A DNA stretch of 21,581 nt, taken from Alteromonas mediterranea DE (GTDB lineage: Bacteria; Pseudomonadota; Gammaproteobacteria; Enterobacterales; Alteromonadaceae). The position numbers were made by a program, and so were the translations under genes. The number at the start of each line of letters is the position of its first letter. Position 1 is the stretch's first letter. The stretch is taken from contig NC_011138.3 in NCBI RefSeq assembly GCF_000020585.3, positions 3,081,613 through 3,103,193 on the forward strand, written 5' to 3'. Below the pieces are notes generated by a model, which was given only the letters and a program-made list of their open reading frames with translations, was not told where the DNA came from and did no database searches. Positions 15,609-21,581 of this stretch are shown here, piece after piece.

Positions 15609-17858
15609 ATGAGTATCAGAACTAGCTTAAAAAAAGTATTACCCCCAATTTCAGTCACAGAACAAGAAGCCCTAGACGCGGGTGACGTGTGGATTGAATC
15701 TTCTATTTATCAGGGTAAGCCTGACATGCAGGCGTTACGCGATATCCCTCAGGCAAAACTGAGCGCAGATGAACAAGCATTCATGGATGGTCCAGTAGCT
15801 GAGCTACTGAACATGATCGATGACTTCGAACTAGGTAACGGCAAGCACATTCCTCAGGAAGTGTTAGATTTTCTAGGTAAGAACCGTTTCTTCTCTATGA
15901 TCATTCCAAAGAAATTTGGTGGTCTTGAGTTCAGCCCGTATGCAAATTCGACAATCGTTGCAACAATCGCAGCGAAAAGCGGCGCAATCGCTGTAACGGT
16001 TATGGTGCCTAATTCATTAGGTCCGGGCGAGCTTCTAATGCATTACGGTACGTCAGAGCAACAAGACTACTGGTTACCACGTCTTGCTGATGGCCGCGAC
16101 ATTCCGTGCTTTGCACTAACAAGCCCAGAGGCAGGTTCAGACGCAGGTGCTATCCCTGACGCGGCAATCGTGACTAAAGGCGAGTTTAACGGTGAAGAAG
16201 TACTTGGTCTTCGCGTAAGCTGGGACAAGCGCTATATCACGCTTGCTCCGATTGCAACCGTACTTGGCCTTGCATTTAAAGTATTCGATCCAGACCAACT
16301 TCTTGGCGACAAGCTAGAGCTAGGCATTACTTGTGCCCTTCTACCTAAGTCTCACCCAGGTGTTGAGCTAGGTAACCGCCACGACCCAATGGGTGTGCGT
16401 TTCTACAACGGTACGACTCGTGGTCAAGACGTGTTCATTCCAATGGACTTTATCATTGGTGGTCAGAAGAACATCGGTCGTGGCTGGCAGATGCTGGTTA
16501 GCTGCCTAGGTGCAGGTCGTGGTATTTCACTTCCAGCAATGGGTGTAGCTACCGCACAGGCTGCGTTTAAAGGCACGGTTGAGTATTCATTCGTACGTGA
16601 GCAGTTTGGCCTTCCCATTGGTCGCTTCGAAGGTATACAAGAGAAAATGGCTGACATTGCAGGTAAGACATTCTTACTTGAAGCAATGCGTGTACTAACA
16701 ACTGAAGGCTTAGGCCTAGGCGTTAAGCCATCTGTTGTTACGGCTATTGCCAAATACCACATGACTGAACTTGGTCGTGACGTGATGAACTCGGCAATGG
16801 ATATCCAAGCAGGTAAAGCGATTCAGCGCGGCCCTCAAAATACGTTGGCCGGCGGTTACTCTGCACTTCCAATTGCGATTACGGTAGAAGGTGCAAACAT
16901 TCTAACCCGTAACCTTATGATCTTCGGTCAAGGTGCAATGCGTTGTCACCCTTACCTGAAAGATATGGTTGACCTAATCCACAGCAACGAGAGTTCTGCG
17001 GATGCTGAGTTCAACAAGGTACTTCGTAAAACGGTTGGCTTTAGTGTTAAAAATGCGTTCCGCAGCCTAGGTAAAGGCTACCTTCCTTTCCTACGCGAGA
17101 GTGAGTCTGCACTACCTGAAGTACGCAAGTACGAAAAGCGTGTAAACAGCATCTCAGCGAAGCTAGCACCACTGGCTGACTTGTCGCTTGCAGTACTAGG
17201 CGGTGATCTTAAGAAAGCCGAGCTTTTATCTGCACGTCTAGGTGACGTAATGAGCTACCTATACGGTGCAATGGCCGCGATTCGTTTCTACGAGCAGCGT
17301 ATTGAAGATAGAAAACTTGCACTACCGTACTTCGAGTACGCTATGCAATGGTCTTTACAACAAGCTGATCAGGCAATTGTTAACTTCATCAACAATTTCC
17401 CGAACACGGCGACACGTGGTCTAATGCGCCTACTTACCAACACTTACACCAACAGTGTTGCAGGTATTAGCGACGACCTAGTACGTGAGCTTTCAATTGC
17501 ATCTATGCAAGATAACAGCGTGAAAGACCAGCTTACGCACCTTGTTCGCGCATGCCCTGGAGACGGTAACGACATTAATGAGCAAGCGTTTAAAGCGAAG
17601 CACGCGGTTGCGCATCTTCTTGGTAAAGTGCAAAAAGCACTGCGCAAAGAGCCTGTTGTGCCGTTCATCTCATTTGAACATACGCTTAATAAGCTTCAAG
17701 AAAAAGGCGTGGTTACCGCTGATGAGGCGGCTAAGCTTCACGACTACAACGAAAAGCGCAAGTTAGCGGTTCGCGTTGACGAATACACGTTTGATATGGA
17801 ACTTGTTCCAGCATCACAAACGCTTAAAGCGATTGACGGCGGTCAAAGCGCGGCATAA
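15609..17858 (+). CDS. fadE: Acyl-CoA dehydrogenase, FadE type
   Basis: Flavin-dependent acyl-CoA dehydrogenase that performs the first oxidation of fatty-acid beta-oxidation, making trans-2-enoyl-CoA. The 749-residue length is close to E. coli FadE (814) and well above ordinary acyl-CoA dehydrogenases (about 390). It has an N-terminal all-alpha domain (about 70-165, with GGLEFSPYANS), a beta domain with LTSPEAGSDAGAIPD (about 171-185), and a C-terminal alpha domain with SFVREQFGLPIGRFEGIQEKMADIAG and GILTRNL-type flavin contacts (VEGANILTRNLMIFGQGAM). The DUF1974-type C-terminal extension follows. E. coli FadE has extra N-terminal hydrophobic sequence that this one lacks. GGATGAG precedes the ATG by about 7 bases. 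It has its own promoter, possible FadR control and a terminator, so it is a single-gene unit. Confidence 0.95.
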   Translation: MSIRTSLKKVLPPISVTEQEALDAGDVWIESSIYQGKPDMQALRDIPQAKLSADEQAFMDGPVAELLNMIDDFELGNGKHIPQEVLDFLGKNRFFSMIIPKKFGGLEFSPYANSTIVATIAAKSGAIAVTVMVPNSLGPGELLMHYGTSEQQDYWLPRLADGRDIPCFALTSPEAGSDAGAIPDAAIVTKGEFNGEEVLGLRVSWDKRYITLAPIATVLGLAFKVFDPDQLLGDKLELGITCALLPKSHPGVELGNRHDPMGVRFYNGTTRGQDVFIPMDFIIGGQKNIGRGWQMLVSCLGAGRGISLPAMGVATAQAAFKGTVEYSFVREQFGLPIGRFEGIQEKMADIAGKTFLLEAMRVLTTEGLGLGVKPSVVTAIAKYHMTELGRDVMNSAMDIQAGKAIQRGPQNTLAGGYSALPIAITVEGANILTRNLMIFGQGAMRCHPYLKDMVDLIHSNESSADAEFNKVLRKTVGFSVKNAFRSLGKGYLPFLRESESALPEVRKYEKRVNSISAKLAPLADLSLAVLGGDLKKAELLSARLGDVMSYLYGAMAAIRFYEQRIEDRKLALPYFEYAMQWSLQQADQAIVNFINNFPNTATRGLMRLLTNTYTNSVAGISDDLVRELSIASMQDNSVKDQLTHLVRACPGDGNDINEQAFKAKHAVAHLLGKVQKALRKEPVVPFISFEHTLNKLQEKGVVTADEAAKLHDYNEKRKLAVRVDEYTFDMELVPASQTLKAIDGGQSAA

Positions 17859-17889
17859 ACGCCGAGTTAAGACCAAGCGTTACATACCT

Positions 17890-17922
17890 GTAAAGCCCTA
17901 TCCTTCGATGGGGCTTTTTTAT
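17890..17922 (+). terminator. Intrinsic terminator of fadE
   Basis: An 11-bp stem (left arm AAAGCCCTATC at 17892-17902, right arm GATGGGGCTTT at 17907-17917, one G-U pair) with a CTTC loop runs into a T6 tract (17915-17920). It begins 32 bases after the fadE stop. Confidence 0.92.
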
Positions 17923-18548
17923 TTACAAGAAGTAACCCCCTCTTTATATTGTATAGTTTCTGCTCTACCATTAGGCTATCGAAATATTCTTATTCCAAGG
18001 TTTAGGTAGTGGAGACAACACTCACAACTCTCAAAAAAGGTGTTTTACACTTAATTTTTCTTTTACCACTCTCTCCCCTATCACATGCAGAAGTCGTTGC
18101 TGAGCCCGACAAGCAAAGCCATGAGGTAAGTCAAAAGGAAAAATACGTTGTAGGACATCTCAATCATCCCCGGGTTAATAGTTTTTATAAGCCGCTTATC
18201 GACAAAGCTTATCGTGATATTGGTATTGAGATAGTGTTTGAAACTGTAGGGGGTGAAAGAGGCCTCCATCTACTAAACGAAGGCATGACAGATGCGGATG
18301 TCATTCGCTATGATGTTGTGAGTCAAGCGGATAACAATATTGTGATTGTACCGCCGGCACTCTCTCACGGAGCATCGTTTCTTTTATGTATTCGCGGGGC
18401 AGAATGTAATAAAGACATCATTCAAAACCCTGATAAGGCCATTGCTGCAACCACCCGCTTTTTTATTAATATGCGCGCCAAACCGGGCGAGTTGAATGCG
18501 AATATCTTTGAGTTCGATGACTTTAATCACGGCGTTTTTCAAGGTAGT

Positions 18549-18564
18549 TGTCGCCTGAGCTGTT
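18549..18564 (+). repeat. Left terminal inverted repeat of the IS3 element
   Basis: TGTCGCCTGAGCTGTT matches 13 of 16 bases of the inverted right end (20129-20144). It contains part of the orfB stop region and adds the foreign residues CRLSC to the interrupted gene. Confidence 0.72.
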
Positions 18565-19644
18565 AAGCTGCTTCTTTTTTATTCTCCGGATTTAGCTCTA
18601 CGCTTCCGATCTTATCCCAGTTTCTGGTTTCACCAGACCAACGACTTGGATTTCTCACTTTTGCCTCGGCATATAACTCAGTGCGCTTTGCCAGTATCTG
18701 TTGGTCTTCACCTTTGTGTCGCTGCTCTGGGGTAACGAATCTTATGCGGCTATGGCGATGTTCGGTGTTATACCAGCGGACAAAATCTCGCACCCAGGCT
18801 CGCGCTTCCTCCAGCGACTTAAAGCCTTCACTCGGCCATCTATGGCAGTATTTGACTGTGCGGAACAGAGATTCTGAGTAAGGGTTGTCATTACTGACAC
18901 CGGGACGGCTACGTGAGCCGATAACGCCCATTTCAATCATCTTAGCTTGCATGGTCAGGCTCTTCATCGGACTGCCATTATCAGAATGTAAGATTATCTC
19001 GTCATTCACGCATTTCTCAGACCATAGCGTGCGTTCCAAGAGGTTAGCGGCATGATCACCAGACTCGCAATCATACACTTCCCATCCCACAACTTTACGG
19101 CTAAAAATATCCATTATCATGTACAGATAAAAGAACCGACCAATGACCGTAGAGGGGCAGTACGATATATCCCAGGTCCACACTTCACAGGGTCCCGTAG
19201 CCGTAAATCCATCAGGTTTTGCCTGTGTACCTTTGGGTTTTGCTTTGCCTCTGTGGCTAAGCTGATTATTGGCTTTCAATATACGGTAAAAGCTGGATTC
19301 CGAACCCAGATAAACTCCCTCATCGGCCAACATGGGCACAATCTGACTGGGCGGCAGACTGGCAAACCGCTCTTCATGCAGATATCCAAAATGGCTTGTT
19401 GTTCTATCTCAGTTAGCTTATTTGCAGGCGTCGGCCTGCTCGCCTCCGGGCGCTTATCTGCACAAATTCCATCCGCGTCCCGCCATCGTTGTAACGTGCG
19501 CAGGGATAAGCCGATGATGCCACAGGCTTTGTGCTTTCTGGCCCCCGCACTAACGGCTTCATCAATCAGTGAAATATAGTATTGCCTATCTGAGAACGTG
19601 GTTAGTTGTCCTCGTCTTCCCCCCAGTAGGCATTTAACTTTTTT
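18563..19644 (-). pseudogene. IS3 transposase orfB (DDE integrase domain), frameshifted
   Basis: Catalytic part of the IS3-family transposase. The intact distal frame (18563-19339) has the rve/DDE triad: Asp in WTWDIS, Asp in HSDNGSPM and Glu in NPYSESLFRT, with 35 residues between the last two, plus the IS3 segment GEDQQILAKRTELYAEAKVRNPSRW. The proximal part lies in another frame from about 19638 to 19378: QLTTFSDRQYYISLIDEA, then GLSLRTLQRWRD and LTEIEQQAILDIC. The two join only if one base is restored near 19376-19378, where ILDIC should continue into EERFASLPPSQIVP. Thus the orfAB fusion transposase cannot be made by the usual single -1 shift. A sequencing error is possible, but the neighbouring hldE lesions share the same uncertainty. 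Confidence 0.8.
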
Positions 19645-20093
19645 CTAAGCACCAGAAGCGCAGCAGTTTCGGCTAACGCTGCGTCTTTGCGTTTTAACTC
19701 TCTTTCCAGCTCTTTAATGCGTTTCTTATCCGCTTTACGTTCCTGGGCCTGCTGTTTACGCTTATCCGCCTCGGATTGATTACCGGAGATACAGCTATGT
19801 TTCCATTGCTGGATTTGCTCCGGGAAAAGGCCCTTTTTCCGGCAGTATTCACTTACCTCAACTTCCGACATGGCAGCAGTCTCTATCACCGCAGAAAACT
19901 TCTGCTCTGCGGTCCAATTCTCTGGCGTATTACTTTTAGTCAAACTGAAATCGGCCTCTGTATACTTGTCCCGCCAACCATACAACGTAGACAGGCTAAT
20001 ACCTTCTCTTTGCGCAAACTGGCGTAATGATAAACCGCTTTCAATCAACTTACTAACCACTGCCTTTTTATGTTCTTCTGGATAATGTCTCAC
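19602..20093 (-). CDS. IS3 transposase orfA (double HTH)
   Basis: Small DNA-binding half of the IS3 transposase, 163 residues. It has two helix-turn-helix units: one near the N-terminus (LRQFAQREGISLSTLYGWR, about 23-41) and a second around residues 66-97 (KFSAVIETAAMSEVEVSEYC and the following QQW). A Lys/Glu/Arg-rich leucine-zipper-like coil follows (about 110-145) for dimerisation. It ends downstream of the -1 slippery heptamer and the orfB frame begins before its stop, as usual for this family. The ATG at 20093 lies about 50 bases inside the IS end. Intact here. Confidence 0.88.
   Translation of the reverse strand: MRHYPEEHKKAVVSKLIESGLSLRQFAQREGISLSTLYGWRDKYTEADFSLTKSNTPENWTAEQKFSAVIETAAMSEVEVSEYCRKKGLFPEQIQQWKHSCISGNQSEADKRKQQAQERKADKKRIKELERELKRKDAALAETAALLVLRKKLNAYWGEDEDN
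19638..19644 (-). promoter_or_regulatory. Programmed -1 frameshift site (A6G) between orfA and orfB
   Basis: On the minus strand the heptamer AAAAAAG is read A-AAA-AAG in the orfA frame. A one-base slip back gives the exact frame (GTT AAA TGC ...) that continues into the orfB sequence. This is the known IS3-family arrangement for making the orfAB fusion. No downstream stimulatory stem was examined. Confidence 0.78.
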
Positions 20094-20128
20094 TCATGCC
20101 TAACTTCCGCACCCTGTCTAATACTATG

Positions 20129-20144
20129 AAAAACTGAGGCGACA
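20129..20144 (-). repeat. Right terminal inverted repeat of the IS3 element
   Basis: The minus-strand reading from 20144 is TGTCGCCTCAGTTTTT, pairing with the left end (18549-18564). It lies about 35 bases upstream of the orfA start. Confidence 0.72.
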
Positions 20145-20430
20145 ACTATCCTGACACAGGGGGATCATGTCATTGGTTTATTACTCAATGGTCGCTTTGA
20201 TTATGCCATTATGCCCAGTGACTTCTCTGAAAAAGCGATTTTTGAACAGTCAGGCATTGAGTATATTCCGCTTGTTAAACACGAATTAGTACACGTAATC
20301 AACAAAAAGCACGCCCATTTAGTCGATGACTTGTCGGCATCTATAGCCAAGCAGCTTGCATTATTAGACACTGAATAAACTGAATAAAGTATCGAGTAGG
20401 GTGAGGCATCACCGCCTCATCCCTCTCACA

Positions 20431-20461
20431 GAACCGTACATACGGACCTCGTATACGGCTC
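20431..20461 (-). ncRNA. Group II intron domain V-like hairpin
   Basis: Starts GAGCCGTA and ends TACGGTTC on the minus strand, including the G-C/U triad region; upper stem TACG/CGTA closes a small loop. The catalytic core hairpin of group II introns is expected exactly here, between the maturase stop and the 3' splice site. Confidence 0.72.
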
Positions 20462-20471
20462 ATGTACATAG

Positions 20472-21581
20472 TTATTTAGCGTAATTGCTAAACACATATC
20501 CCGTTGCAACATTCTCCAAGTTCATTAGCCCGATTTCATCAAACCAACTGTTTGGCATTGCGTAGCTTGCTAAGGGACTGCGTGCACTGCACCAACTCGT
20601 CATGTTGATATGAGCAAACTGACCTTTATAACCGTGCTGTCTTAGCCAGCGATGGAGGCGGCTCGCCTTTTTCCATAACTTGAGTTGAATGCTGCGCAAG
20701 CGGCGTCTTAGCCAGCTTGCTATTTGCTTAAATGCCCTGCTCGCATTGGCTATCTTGAAGTAATAACTGAACCCTCTTAGCAGTGGGTTTAGTGCATTGA
20801 TAACTGATTGCAGCGGCATTCCGCCATTGCGTTTCGTCATCTGCTTGAGCTTCGCCTTAAACGCGGTGAGTTTCTTGGGCTGGATGCGGGTATATTTCGT
20901 CCCAATTTCAACACCAAGGAACTTCACACCATCATCACTGTGAGTGATGTGTGTTTTATCCGTGTTTACACTTAGCTTTAGTTTCTCTTCTAAGATATGT
21001 GTGGCTTGCGCTTTGGCATTCTCTGCCGCTGCACGACTGCTACACAAAATCAGGATGTCATCAGCATAGCGCACTATGCGGTGCCCTCGCTCTTTCATTT
21101 CCTTATCGAACGCATCCAGATAGATGTTCGCTATGAGCGGGCTTATTACCCCACCTTGCGGACTGCCTGTCTCTGTCTGCTGCCAATGCCCATCAACCAT
21201 TACCCCACTTTCTAAGAACTGAGTAATTAACTTCAACACGCTGCCATCACGCACCCGCCTTTTGATGCTCTTAATGATAAGCGTATGGTCCAGCTTATCG
21301 AAGCACTTCGACAGGTCCATATCCACCACGTGTCGCCGTCCGTATCGACGGATGAACATGGTGGCTTTATTAATGGCATCGTGACAGCTCCGCTTCGGTC
21401 TATAACCAAAGCTTGATGGATGGAACTGCTCTTCGAAGATGGGTGTAAGGAGGTCATTCAAGCATTGTTGAACCACTCTATCCCTAACTGTTGGGATACC
21501 CAATAGACGCTCACCGCCCCCGTCTTTCGGGATAATGACCCGCCTTACCGGTTGCGGTTGATAGCGTTTGGTTTTGAGTTC
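20472..21581 (-). CDS. Group II intron reverse transcriptase/maturase (partial at start)
   Basis: Multifunctional intron-encoded protein: reverse transcriptase for retrohoming and maturase for splicing. The frame is open from the window edge (21581) to the stop at 20472; the N-terminus lies outside. Visible RT motifs are GIPTVRDRVVQQCL, the motif A aspartate in VVDMDLSKCFDKLDH, GSPQGGVISPLIANIYLD, and RYADDILILC with the catalytic YADD. A thumb segment LKLSVNTDKTHI and the maturase X domain (LNPLLRGFSYYFKIANASRAFKQIASWLRRRL) follow. No HNH endonuclease motif (paired CxxC) is seen at the C-terminus, which ends AMPNSWFDEIGLMNL. It appears undamaged in this window. Confidence 0.92.
   Translation of the reverse strand, partial: ELKTKRYQPQPVRRVIIPKDGGGERLLGIPTVRDRVVQQCLNDLLTPIFEEQFHPSSFGYRPKRSCHDAINKATMFIRRYGRRHVVDMDLSKCFDKLDHTLIIKSIKRRVRDGSVLKLITQFLESGVMVDGHWQQTETGSPQGGVISPLIANIYLDAFDKEMKERGHRIVRYADDILILCSSRAAAENAKAQATHILEEKLKLSVNTDKTHITHSDDGVKFLGVEIGTKYTRIQPKKLTAFKAKLKQMTKRNGGMPLQSVINALNPLLRGFSYYFKIANASRAFKQIASWLRRRLRSIQLKLWKKASRLHRWLRQHGYKGQFAHINMTSWCSARSPLASYAMPNSWFDEIGLMNLENVATGYVFSNYAK

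Larger units (their letters stand above)
18549..20144 (-). mobile_element. IS3-family insertion sequence
   Basis: A 1596-base element with TG...CA ends and imperfect terminal inverted repeats: TGTCGCCTGAGCTGTT at 18549 against TGTCGCCTCAGTTTTT on the minus strand from 20144 (13 of 16 identical). The pairing extends outward (TAGT at 18545-18548, ACTA at 20145-20148). It carries orfA and orfB on the minus strand with a typical A6G slippery site. The flanking triplets AGT (18546-18548) and ACT (20145-20147) could be a 3-bp target duplication with one change; no perfect duplication is visible. Ends are by eye and could be off by a few bases. Confidence 0.82.
18009..20378 (+). pseudogene. Periplasmic substrate-binding protein gene split by an IS3 element
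   Basis: Remains of a gene for a roughly 256-residue periplasmic solute-binding protein (PBP2/SBP_bac_3-like). The first part runs from GTG at 18009 to 18548: signal peptide (hydrophobic core HLIFLLPLSPL, cleavage near SHA), then YVVGHLNHPRVNSFYKPLI, the ERGLHLLNEGMTDADVIR segment and SFLLCIRGAEC. It then reads into the IS and stops at 18566 after a few foreign residues (CRLSC). The C-terminal part resumes at about 20145 in a compatible frame (LTQGDHVIGLLLNGRF, then DYAIMPSDF) and ends at TAA 20376-20378. No ABC permease or sensor gene lies beside it. Its ligand is unknown. The signal peptide, RBP fold pattern and the clean resumption after the IS support the call. Confidence 0.82.
20389..21581 (-). 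mobile_element. Group II intron, 3' part (continues beyond the window)
   Basis: On the minus strand a reverse transcriptase/maturase gene is followed 10 bases after its stop by a domain V-like hairpin (20431-20461: lower stem GAGCCGTA/TACGGTTC with one G-U pair, a bulge and an upper stem TACG/CGTA). A domain VI-like stem follows (20394-20429: TGAGGC/GCCTCA and AGGG/CCCT). The A between CCCT and CTC is unpaired and is the expected branch point. The intron's 3' end then falls at about 20389-20391, 11 to 13 bases past the stop of the broken binding-protein gene. The intron's 5' end and 5' exon lie outside the window. Class not decided. Confidence 0.82.

Noticed and set aside
17776..18009. 77-codon + ORF after fadE
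   Set aside because: It runs over the end of fadE and through the terminator hairpin; no known motif.
19052..19579. 175-codon + ORF inside the IS
   Set aside because: Antisense shadow of transposase orfB; the orfB frame on the other strand carries the DDE motifs.
1..21581. CRISPR arrays, tRNA or rRNA genes, att sites
   Set aside because: I saw no spaced direct repeats, clover-leaf sequences or rRNA motifs in reading through the window.

Overview
The window looks like a chromosomal segment of a marine gammaproteobacterium of the Alteromonas group. The reasons are moderate GC, a gammaproteobacterial GlnE, HldE and FadE, an LpxL-type lipid A acyltransferase, a DUF3081-type small protein and an XrtA-type exopolysaccharide locus. 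The genus is inferred from the look of the proteins and was not tested by a search.

Positions 1-6050 hold the front half of an XrtA (exosortase A/PEP-CTERM)-type exopolysaccharide export cluster. On + these are a Wza-like lipoprotein, a Wzz-like chain-length protein, a tyrosine autokinase with a C-terminal Tyr cluster and a beta-barrel outer-membrane protein, all tightly packed. The ExeA-like AAA+ ATPase that usually belongs to such clusters faces them on the minus strand. No exosortase, deacetylase or PEP-CTERM substrate is present.

Positions 6200-9000 hold an hldE gene (ADP-heptose synthesis) broken by a one-base frameshift and an in-frame TAA although its remaining sequence is intact, a GIY-YIG protein and a two-repeat DUF350 membrane protein. 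Positions 9217-14515 hold glnE (with a 4 x 12-bp in-frame repeat), a membrane-anchored TcpQ-like protein followed by a strong terminator, an lpxL-like acyltransferase started at TTG, and a DUF3081-like gene. Positions 14733-17922 hold a small outer-membrane beta-barrel gene divergent from fadE; fadE has a sigma70-like promoter, a FadR-like operator and a good terminator.

The right end (18009-21581) is an insertion-rich accessory patch. A periplasmic substrate-binding-protein gene is split by an IS3-family element. That IS keeps its A6G slippery site but has a frameshift in orfB. Its right neighbour, about 11 bases after the broken gene's stop, is the 3' end of a group II intron with a reverse transcriptase/maturase that runs off the window.

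The recurring themes are cell-surface glycobiology (EPS export, heptose, lipid A acylation, outer-membrane barrels) and recent gene damage. I see no clearly undescribed system. The most notable points are the doubly broken hldE, the inverted XrtA ATPase and the nested mobile-element damage.
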